Assembly: GCA_030610745.1 (NCBI GenBank)
Contig: JAUWRC010000014.1
Span: 1-19,395, forward strand
Direction of reading: 5' to 3'
Origin: Clostridia bacterium
GTDB taxonomy: Bacteria; Aerophobota; Aerophobia; Aerophobales; AE-B3A
DNA: 19,395 bases
Shown here piece after piece: positions 13,801 to 19,395 of this stretch. Each line of letters begins with the position of its first letter. The first letter of the stretch is position 1. The position numbers and the translations under genes were made by a program. Below the pieces are notes generated by a model. The model was given only the letters and a program-made list of their open reading frames with translations, had not been told where the DNA came from and searched no databases.

Positions 13801-14640
13801 ATGAAATATAGTATCTTTACAGTGATGGCACCGGAGTTTACTCCGGAGGAGTTAGTGGGTAAATTAGCCCCTCTGGGGTATGACGGAGTTGAATGGAGAG
13901 TAGTAACAGTTTTGAAAAAAGAGAAAGAAATTTCTTTTTGGAGCGGCAATAAATGCTCTTTTTCTCTTCAGACCCTAGAAGAGAAAGCGGATTATGTTAA
14001 AAGCATAACAGAGAAAGAGAATCTAGAAATCTGTAACTTAGCTACCTATTTAAAGGTAGATGAGCTGGAAAGAATAGAGAAAGTTATGCAGGCAGCTAAA
14101 GTTGTAGCTTGTCCTCAGATAAGGGTAAGCACTCCCTTTTATGAGCGAGGACTTAATTATAATGATTTATTTGAAAAGACCCAAGAAAGTCTAAAAAAGG
14201 TAGAGAAACTGGCCTCTAAATATGGCATAAAAGCTCTTTTGGAGCTGCACATGGGCAGTATTATACCCAGTGCTTCTGCAGCTTATCGTCTTGTTTCTCT
14301 ATTTGATCCTGACTGCATTGGGGTTGTTTATGATCCGGGGAATATGGTCTATGAAGGATATGAAAATTGGCAAATGGGAATACAGTTATTGGGAGAGTAT
14401 TTAGCTCATGTCCACGTTAAAAATTCCTCCTGGGCGATTGAGAAAAAAGATGAAAATGGAATTTTCTTCTGGAAACCTACATCGGCTCGGTTAAAGGAAG
14501 GAATTGTTGAGTGGAAACAGGTCATGGATGACCTTAAGGCAGTAGGTTATGAGGGATATCTTTCTTTTGAGGATTTCTCAGATGTTCCCACAGAAGAGAA
14601 ACTAGCTGAAAATATAGAATACCTTAAAAGTTTAGAATAG
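13801..14640 (+). CDS. TIM-barrel sugar isomerase/epimerase (third copy)
   Basis: A 279-residue barrel of the same superfamily with expected ligands Glu148 (LLELHMG), Asp178 (VVYDPGN), His205 (LAHVHVKNS) and Glu257 (LSFEDFS). An ATAAGGAGAGG site precedes the ATG. The AFGLV-like opening of the family reads here MKYSIFTVMAPEFTPEELVG. It is the last gene of the dehydrogenase operon; the next gene faces it. Together with its neighbour it suggests two consecutive or parallel isomerisations of an oxidised sugar. Codons are more AT-rich than in the two preceding genes, which hints at separate origin. Confidence 0.85.
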   Translation: MKYSIFTVMAPEFTPEELVGKLAPLGYDGVEWRVVTVLKKEKEISFWSGNKCSFSLQTLEEKADYVKSITEKENLEICNLATYLKVDELERIEKVMQAAKVVACPQIRVSTPFYERGLNYNDLFEKTQESLKKVEKLASKYGIKALLELHMGSIIPSASAAYRLVSLFDPDCIGVVYDPGNMVYEGYENWQMGIQLLGEYLAHVHVKNSSWAIEKKDENGIFFWKPTSARLKEGIVEWKQVMDDLKAVGYEGYLSFEDFSDVPTEEKLAENIEYLKSLE

Positions 14641-14741
14641 AAGAAAAGCGCAAGCATATTTCTGACCTCAGTCTATTTGAATCTTCGTTCAATTCCTTCG
14701 CGGTTCGAGTTACTTATTTCGGTTTAATCCAGAGCTCTCTT

Positions 14742-14756
14742 GTTAAATGATTTAAC
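14742..14756. repeat. Dyad in the convergent intergenic region
   Basis: GTTAAA (14742-14747) and TTTAAC (14751-14756) pair around TGA, nested in a wider pair CGAGTTA (14706-14712) / TAACTCG (14753-14759). The region lies between the ends of two converging operons, where a bidirectional terminator is expected, but there is no adjoining U-tract on either strand except TTTTTT at 14769-14774. I cannot call a terminator with confidence. Confidence 0.25.
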
Positions 14757-14823
14757 TCGCCAGCCAATTTTTTGCGAGATGTTTTACAAAGTTTGCCAGA
14801 AAACTCCACCGGGGAGGATGTCA

Positions 14824-15534
14824 CTATACTTTAAGGCAGGTTTTGATGATAGCTTCTATGATATAATAACTGGAGGCTGCTCCAGGATCGATGTGCCCTC
14901 TGGTTCTTTCTCCCAGTCGGCTTGACCTTCCTCTCCTGGAAACCATTTCTCTGGTAGATTCCATACCTTTCTGGGCTGCCTCTTTCGCTCTCAGAAGGGC
15001 TTCTTTTAACAGGTCAGTTTTAGCGGATGATTTCTTTAATACTTCACTCCTGGCCAGCGTCTCTTTCAAAGTTTCAACCATTGGATGCAGGGTATCCAGC
15101 ATGGTTTTCTCGCCTACTTTACCCCTACCTCTTTTAATGATACCTGTTTCGGCTGCTCTGGTTAATTTGACCCAATCCTTCAGGCTAATTTCTCTCTTGC
15201 CTTCTATTGCTTTACCTGCTTCTATGAAAGCAGTTCCGTATAAAGGGCCGGCCGCCGCACCGGTAGAAAAGGCAAGGATTCTTCCCATTCTCTTTAATAA
15301 AGTTCCTATGTCGGTATTCTTATCTGATGAGCCAGCTTCATCTTCTCCACCACTTTCATTTTCTAACAATGCTTTTTGTGCCTTTTTAAAAGCATTAACT
15401 ATAGTCCTTCCGTGATCCCCATCACCAATTTGTGCATCCAGTCGATTTAGATAATTTTCCTTTTCTTCAAGCTTCTTGACGATGTTTCCCAGAATTTCCT
15501 CTATCTTGATGGATGAATTTTCTTTATTAACCAA
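14824..15534 (-). CDS. dhaL: Dihydroxyacetone kinase ADP-binding subunit DhaL
   Basis: From TTG at 15534 the product is 236 residues, near the family length of about 210. LNRLDAQIGDGDHGRTIVNAF holds the three Mg-ADP-binding aspartates (Asp33, Asp38, Asp40, same spacing as in known DhaL). Later come STGAAAGPLYGTAF, GEKTMLDTLHPMVETL and GERTRGHIDPGAASS, all typical of the nucleotide-binding lid and helices. It transfers phosphate to the ketose bound on DhaK. The frame stays open to 15639, but that extension is encoded by palindromic repeats and is unlikely to be protein. The TTG has only an A-rich upstream stretch, no clear ribosome binding site, so the start is uncertain. An acidic insert (GGEDEAGSSDKNTD) precedes the lid. 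Confidence 0.88.
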   Translation of the reverse strand: MVNKENSSIKIEEILGNIVKKLEEKENYLNRLDAQIGDGDHGRTIVNAFKKAQKALLENESGGEDEAGSSDKNTDIGTLLKRMGRILAFSTGAAAGPLYGTAFIEAGKAIEGKREISLKDWVKLTRAAETGIIKRGRGKVGEKTMLDTLHPMVETLKETLARSEVLKKSSAKTDLLKEALLRAKEAAQKGMESTREMVSRRGRSSRLGERTRGHIDPGAASSYYIIEAIIKTCLKV

Positions 15535-15547
15535 TTTTTTTTCTTTT

Positions 15548-15654
15548 TTGTGCGATAAATCGCACCGCTGCATTCCTAGCGTATAGCGGGTAGCGTTTAG
15601 CGTATAGTAGCGGTCGGATTCATCCGACAATTGTGCCATAAATCAAACCGCTGC
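15548..15654. repeat. Cluster of three related palindromic elements between rpiB and dhaL
   Basis: Three 24-base units share the frame TTGT-stem-ACCGCT. Unit 1 (15548-15571, plus) has stem GTGCGAT/ATCGCAC. Unit 2 (15607-15630, minus) has stem GTCGGAT/ATCCGAC. Unit 3 (15631-15654, plus) has the degenerate GTGCCAT/ATCAAAC. Units 1 and 2 differ on both sides of the stem so that pairing is kept. Copies of a TAGCGTATAG-type repeat lie between them. The cluster fills the 128-base gap between rpiB and the likely dhaL start. Confidence 0.65.
15591..15608. repeat. Short interspersed repeat, copy 2
   Basis: TAGCGTTTAGCGTATAG here is identical to 1042-1058, and a partial AGCGTATAGCGGG lies just before it at 15578-15590. 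It is embedded within the palindrome cluster. Confidence 0.6.
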
Positions 15655-15662
15655 TGAGAAGG

Positions 15663-16112
15663 TTAAGAGAAATTTTCTTTCTCAATTTCCATTATTTTCT
15701 GCACCTTTCGCTCTGAGTGACCTCCTTGAAATTCGGAGTTCAGCCATACTTCCACCAATTTCTTTGCCAGCTCTGAGCCTATTATTCGAGCTCCCATAGT
15801 CATTATTTGAGCATTATTACTCTTTCTAGACCTTTCGGTAGAGTATATATCGTGGCAGACGGCAGCTCTTATTCCTTTAACCTTGTTGGCGGCAATAGCC
15901 ATACCTATTCCCGTCCCACAGATAAGAATACCCCTCTTGCAGTCACCTTTGGCAACTGCTCGGGCCACTTTCCTGGCTATATCGGGATAATCCAGGGGTT
16001 CCCTGGATATGGTCCCAAAATCTTTGAATTCTATTTCTTTTTCTTTTAAAAAGTCTTCAATTATATTTTTAAGTTCCAGGCCTAAATGGTCACTACCTAT
16101 AGCTATCTTCAT
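15663..16112 (-). CDS. rpiB: RpiB/LacAB-family sugar-phosphate isomerase
   Basis: A 149-residue, full-length ribose-5-phosphate isomerase B family protein. MKIAIGSDHLGLELK (Asp8-His9), GILICGTGIGMAIAANK with the catalytic Cys65 and Thr67, CHDIYSTERSRKSNNAQ (His87, Asn100) and MGARIIG mark the active site and anion hole. Family members interconvert aldose and ketose phosphates: ribose/ribulose-5-P, allose-6-P, galactose-6-P, or erythrulose/erythrose-4-P. Lying between dhaK and dhaL, with 16 bases to dhaK, it most likely isomerises the product of that kinase, so a tetrulose- or branched pentulose-phosphate role is at least as likely as housekeeping pentose phosphate work. A TAGGAGA ribosome binding site precedes the ATG. 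Confidence 0.9.
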   Translation of the reverse strand: MKIAIGSDHLGLELKNIIEDFLKEKEIEFKDFGTISREPLDYPDIARKVARAVAKGDCKRGILICGTGIGMAIAANKVKGIRAAVCHDIYSTERSRKSNNAQIMTMGARIIGSELAKKLVEVWLNSEFQGGHSERKVQKIMEIEKENFS

Positions 16113-16128
16113 GAAATTCTCCTAATCC

Positions 16129-17139
16129 CTAGCTTTGTACAAATAAAGGAGAATTAGCAGGGGCATCCAGGAGCCTCTTTAGCTCATCATCCAATCTAGT
16201 CAAGGTGACTGAGTATCCACCCATTTCCAAAGAAGTAAAATATTCCCCGATATAGGAGGTGTAAACCCTAATTTTTTTTTCTTTTAGCATTTTCGCTACT
16301 TTGCGGTAAATAATATATAATTCCAAGAGGGAAGTAGAGCCTAAGCCATTTATTAATACGCTCACCTCATCCCCTTGTGCAAAGGGAATATCTTCTAAGA
16401 TTTTGTTCATTAAGATTTCTGTGGTTTTATCGGCTGATTTTATAGTTACTTTTTCCACTCCTGGCTCTCCGTGATGGCCTACACCTATCTCCATTTCATT
16501 TTCACCCAGTGTAAAATTTGGCTCTCCCCCATGGGGCATTGAAGGCACAGCACAGGGAGAATGGGCTACGCCCATACTTCTTGTATTGGCATTGACCTTT
16601 TCTGCTACCTCTTTTACTGCCCTCAACCTAGCTCCCTCTTCTGCTTTCGCTCCTACGGCTTTCCAGACAATCACCTCTCCGTCTACTCGCCGGCGATTTT
16701 CCATCCCGTCTTTAGAACCTGAGCCATCATCATCGTTTATTATAACCTGTTCAACCTCTATTCCTTCATCTTTAGCCATATCAACAGCCATATCAAAGTT
16801 CATCACATCTCCGGAATAGTTACCCAGCACACAAAGAACACCTCTGCCAGAATTTACCGCTTTAATAGCATCATAAATCTGTTCAGCAGAAGGAGAAGAA
16901 AAGATATCGCCCACGGCCACTCCATCCATAAGGCCCTTACCCACATATCCAATAAAAGCTGGTTTGTGTCCCGAACCCCCGCCAGTAACCAGGCCTACTT
17001 TATCCTTGATAGGAACCTCTTTTCTCACCACAACCCTTGAGGTTTCTAATCTTTTTACCTGTTTCTGGTGAGCGGCAAGAAAGCCCTCCAGCATCTCTTC
17101 TACTACATCTCTGGGATCATTGATAAACTTTTTTAACAC
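16129..17139 (-). CDS. dhaK: Dihydroxyacetone-type ketose kinase subunit DhaK
   Basis: A 336-residue ketose-binding subunit. LVTGGGSGHKPAFIGYVGKG (50-69) contains the GGGSGH substrate loop (His58); GNYSGDVMNFDMA (106-118) contains Asp111; and EIGVGHHGEPGVEK carries His222, matching the histidine that binds dihydroxyacetone covalently as a hemiaminal. INDDDGSGSKDG matches the usual DDV segment only loosely. The kinase lid is on separate DhaL; no DhaM is seen. Substrates known for the family include dihydroxyacetone, glyceraldehyde and erythrulose; rpiB next door favours a tetrose or larger ketose. The start is GTG at 17139, 8 bases after the PPC gene stop and without a visible Shine-Dalgarno, so it is probably translationally coupled. 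Confidence 0.92.
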   Translation of the reverse strand: MLKKFINDPRDVVEEMLEGFLAAHQKQVKRLETSRVVVRKEVPIKDKVGLVTGGGSGHKPAFIGYVGKGLMDGVAVGDIFSSPSAEQIYDAIKAVNSGRGVLCVLGNYSGDVMNFDMAVDMAKDEGIEVEQVIINDDDGSGSKDGMENRRRVDGEVIVWKAVGAKAEEGARLRAVKEVAEKVNANTRSMGVAHSPCAVPSMPHGGEPNFTLGENEMEIGVGHHGEPGVEKVTIKSADKTTEILMNKILEDIPFAQGDEVSVLINGLGSTSLLELYIIYRKVAKMLKEKKIRVYTSYIGEYFTSLEMGGYSVTLTRLDDELKRLLDAPANSPLFVQS

Positions 17140-17147
17140 TTTTTTGA

Positions 17148-17585
17148 CTATTTTTTTCTTAATTGTACAACTCCCAGTTTTTCGTTAAGCCTGCGAGTAA
17201 GGTTTAAATTACTGATTTTAATAATGAGTAGCTCAGTTAAATACAAAGTCTTGCATCCAGGCTCCAGATGCGCGGCGACAACCTGCTTGTTATCAGAGTT
17301 AGCGCAGGTAAAGTGCATGTGCGGCTTATAGTCAGCAATGATTCCATGGATTCCGGAGACTTCAATGGGGCCTTCCATTTGAAAGAATTTATCTTTTGGT
17401 GGAAAGTCTGTAGTGCTTATACTGTGCCATCTGACTTTATCAAAAGTAGCAATTCCAGAGACTATTACCCCTGTTTGAATATCTTCTTCTTTTGCTATCT
17501 TTTCCACACATTCGTGTATATCATCGCCAGGGTCAAGGCGAACGGCTATGACTTCCTCTACTTTTCCTCCTTTGAATACTTCCAT
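17148..17585 (-). CDS. PPC (DUF296) domain protein
   Basis: A 145-residue single-domain protein of the plant and prokaryote conserved family (PF03479). VIAVRLDPGDDIHECVEKIA (12-31), then GVIVSGIATFDKVRWH and GIHGIIADYKPHMHFTCANS (78-97) are typical. The H-x-H of PHMHFTCA, with His105 in VVAAHLEPG, form the likely metal site of prokaryotic members. In plants the domain occurs in AT-hook DNA-binding proteins; the bacterial role is not established. AAGGAGGAG precedes the ATG. It heads the dhaK-rpiB-dhaL set, 8 bases from dhaK. It could be a regulator, a small metalloenzyme acting on the same sugar, or an assembly factor. Confidence 0.85.
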   Translation of the reverse strand: MEVFKGGKVEEVIAVRLDPGDDIHECVEKIAKEEDIQTGVIVSGIATFDKVRWHSISTTDFPPKDKFFQMEGPIEVSGIHGIIADYKPHMHFTCANSDNKQVVAAHLEPGCKTLYLTELLIIKISNLNLTRRLNEKLGVVQLRKK

Positions 17586-17648
17586 GGTTTCTCCTCCTTG
17601 TCTTCAGCGGTAAGCTATTATTGCAAAGCTTGCTAGAAAATCCCACTT

Positions 17649-17682
17649 CTTGTGAGGGGGCAGGATGTTACTCACTCACAAG
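17649..17682. repeat. Inverted repeat across the DUF4038 gene stop codon
   Basis: CTTGTGAG (17649-17656) and CTCACAAG (17675-17682) pair perfectly over 8 bp around an 18-base loop that includes the stop codon at 17668-17670. On the minus strand it is followed within 12 bases by TTTT, so it could partly terminate or process the transcript before the PPC gene. Confidence 0.35.
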
Positions 17683-19395
17683 GCCCATACCCCAATCATC
17701 GTTGGATGAAAAAGGGGGAATCCTAATCCTTCCTGTTGCCTCAGCGGTTAGTTTTCCCAACCCCACATTGTGCCAGGTGCCTCTTCTGGGATTAAACCAG
17801 CGAGCCTTATAATTTTCATTAGGTAGAGCCCCTCTAACAGCAGCCTTGGGACAATCCTTTTCAAAGTAGAGAAGAAAAAAGTCCTTCTCTTTGGTTCGAG
17901 CACAATAGGCCCAGCCTTTATAACCGTTTGGATTGCCTGCCTTATCAGGCAAGAGCAAATGAGCATGGGGAATTAAATCTCGGTATCTGGTTCCCTGGCA
18001 CATAACAAAGGCTCGCAGATGCTTCATTTGTTCGGCGGACTTCCAGGTAAGAGACTCCCACATTTTATAGTCTGCGCTGTTTTCAATGTCGCCGCCCCAT
18101 AGACCTTGTGCGCCGTAAATATGGCCAGCAAAGCCCCCTGATAAAAGACTGCCGTACATCCCGGAGCGACAGTAAAGGTCATCTTCTTTCGTTCCTGCGG
18201 GGGCTCCGTTATGTGGCCATCCCGCATAATAAGGTTCCCCGTTGAGGGCAGGACAGGGGGGAGATGAATTAAATATTTCTGTCAAATATTGATAGTTGTT
18301 GTGTTCACGCCAGTTCCCTATCTGGTGAAGAGTTATCCATTTAGCCTCCTCAGGGCCGCCAAAATTCACCAGTGTTGACCCATTGGCATTGGCTGATAGA
18401 AGTGTTCCAAAAGGAGGAGGCCCATATTTTTCAATGACCATATTAGCCGGAACATTATATTCTCTGGAAGGAATGGACATACCATCCCAGTCGTAGTGGA
18501 TTGGACTTAAGATGCAATTATTGGCCTGGTAACGGCTAAAGACATACTGAATATAACGGGCATAAGAGAGGGGCCAGGGATAAAACTTTTTCCATACTTC
18601 ACTCGTATCGCGACGAGCTGCCTCTATAAAAGGAATGAACCCCTGATTATTAAGGTAGTCGATTTTCTTATCCAGGTGTTGGAAATAGGAGGGATTGATG
18701 CGGTCAACATCAGGGAAAACTTCCTCGTAGCCGGCTACCTTTCCCGGAAAGAGGAATGGGCGGCCGCCTTCATTGTACATATCCTTGGCGCTTTCGGTGC
18801 CAGCTTGCTGCCAGGCGTCACGAATGCCAGTTTTTTCAGCATCGTTGAGCCTGATGAAAGGTGGCTTGCTATCATTGGCCCAGGCAGGAAAGGCTGCAAT
18901 TATTGCTATGCAGTTGAATCCTTGCCTTTTGCGATACTTAACCATATCTTTAAAGCCCATTTCCGGGCCAATAGGGTAACTCGTCTCCTCATCATACCAT
19001 TTATAGCGAAAGGTTGGGGTAGACCACCATGTATCACCCGAAAGAAAAAAGGGAGTCCCGTCACAATACTCCAGGGCATGCCCATTTGCCGTAGGCTGAA
19101 TAAAGCCGCGCCGAGTGGAGTTTTCTTTCTTTTCTGACTCTGTCCATTCAATAGCGGTAAATCTGCCCCTCTTGCCGTTAAGGCCAGGGTCTGAATGATT
19201 AGAGCCACTGGTCCATCTCCATTCTCCAGGAGCCGGGGCAAGGATTCGAATGCGGAAGATGTTGCCTGCGTCCCAGAAACCATAGATGCGCCTTTCAAAT
19301 TTCGGACCCTTGAGATGGACCCAGACCTCAACCTCTGTATAAGGATTTGCATATGAATTCCGGGCTTCAAGCATAATTTCTAGTTTTTCCCATAC
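17668..19395 (-). CDS. DUF5060-DUF4038 glycosidase-like protein (5' end beyond window)
   Basis: 575 codons are visible. The frame is open to the right edge and the first visible residues (VWEKLEIMLEARNSYANPYT) are already inside the DUF5060 beta-sandwich, so the internal ATG at 19374 is not the true start. The order is DUF5060 (to about 80, numbering from that ATG: EVWVHLKGP, YGFWDAGN, GEWRW), a DUF4038 TIM-barrel (about 90-430: FFLSGDTWWSTPTFRYKW, SPIHYDWDG, PALNGEPYYAGW), then a C-terminal beta domain (about 470-568: KARWFNPRRGTW). Glu380 in NGEPYY is the likely nucleophile. DUF4038 includes GH140 apiosidase, which removes apiose from rhamnogalacturonan II, but also many uncharacterised relatives. 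A signal peptide, if any, is outside the window. It ends 82 bases before the PPC gene. Confidence 0.85.
   Translation of the reverse strand, partial: VWEKLEIMLEARNSYANPYTEVEVWVHLKGPKFERRIYGFWDAGNIFRIRILAPAPGEWRWTSGSNHSDPGLNGKRGRFTAIEWTESEKKENSTRRGFIQPTANGHALEYCDGTPFFLSGDTWWSTPTFRYKWYDEETSYPIGPEMGFKDMVKYRKRQGFNCIAIIAAFPAWANDSKPPFIRLNDAEKTGIRDAWQQAGTESAKDMYNEGGRPFLFPGKVAGYEEVFPDVDRINPSYFQHLDKKIDYLNNQGFIPFIEAARRDTSEVWKKFYPWPLSYARYIQYVFSRYQANNCILSPIHYDWDGMSIPSREYNVPANMVIEKYGPPPFGTLLSANANGSTLVNFGGPEEAKWITLHQIGNWREHNNYQYLTEIFNSSPPCPALNGEPYYAGWPHNGAPAGTKEDDLYCRSGMYGSLLSGGFAGHIYGAQGLWGGDIENSADYKMWESLTWKSAEQMKHLRAFVMCQGTRYRDLIPHAHLLLPDKAGNPNGYKGWAYCARTKEKDFFLLYFEKDCPKAAVRGALPNENYKARWFNPRRGTWHNVGLGKLTAEATGRIRIPPFSSNDDWGMGLVSE

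Noticed and set aside
14702..14712. GGTTCGAGT, resembling a tRNA T-loop.
   Set aside because: The flanking bases do not form a T-stem, and no acceptor, D or anticodon arm can be folded around it.
15535..15639. N-terminal extension of DhaL by about 35 residues.
   Set aside because: The extra codons are encoded by palindromic and interspersed repeats, and the DhaL fold begins after them; a later TTG start is preferred.
1..19395. CRISPR arrays, rRNA genes, intact insertion sequences and transposases.
   Set aside because: No regularly spaced repeats with spacers, no rRNA-like sequence and no transposase motifs were found on either strand.

Overview
The window looks like a carbohydrate-utilisation region of an uncultured, probably anaerobic bacterium. 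Base composition is moderate (mid-40s percent GC by eye). Genes are packed in operons with clear AGGAGG-type ribosome binding sites, and sigma70-type promoters are recognisable. Lineage cannot be fixed from the sequence. Small palindromic repeats between genes and several half-decayed gene pieces are consistent with a large, fluid genome of a candidate-phylum type, but that is an impression only.

Layout. (1) 1-5204, all minus strand: the start of an exported DUF362 protein (runs off the left edge), an ArsP/DUF318-type permease, a 39-codon remnant of a GH3 glycosidase, a sulfatase-fold hydrolase with Thr where sulfatases have their catalytic Cys/Ser, and a GH172 (DUF2961) glycosidase. (2) 5205-5721: a divergent control region with two back-to-back, nearly perfect sigma70 promoters. 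(3) 5722-11437, plus strand: a broken HAD phosphatase, a GH43 beta-xylosidase/arabinofuranosidase, a 32-codon URO-D-family remnant, an intact URO-D-family protein, a xylose-isomerase-like TIM-barrel epimerase, a second URO-D-family protein, and a HicB-HicA toxin-antitoxin pair joined directly to the last metabolic gene. (4) 11438-14640, plus strand: a spacer with a dehydrogenase-like remnant and a possible promoter, then a Gfo/Idh/MocA dehydrogenase and two more TIM-barrel sugar isomerases/epimerases. (5) 14824-19395, minus strand, converging on block 4: a DUF5060-DUF4038 glycosidase-like protein (runs off the right edge), a PPC/DUF296 protein, dhaK, rpiB and dhaL.

How they may work together (inference). 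GH43, GH172 and the DUF4038 protein would release pentoses or furanose sugars (xylose, arabinofuranose, possibly apiose) from plant-type glycans. The Gfo/Idh/MocA enzyme and the three TIM-barrel isomerases would oxidise or isomerise the sugars. The DhaK-DhaL pair with RpiB would phosphorylate a short or branched ketose and isomerise the product. No sugar transporter, DhaM phosphotransfer subunit, corrinoid protein or transcription factor is visible in the window. The fully visible glycosidases lack signal peptides, so uptake of oligosaccharides by transporters encoded elsewhere is likely.

The most unusual points are: the PPC-dhaK-rpiB-dhaL operon linked to a DUF4038 gene; two URO-D-fold proteins of unknown reaction in a glycosidase operon; the Thr-type sulfatase homologue; a set of three palindromic repeats with compensating stem changes in front of dhaL; and at least four gene remnants fossilised between intact genes.
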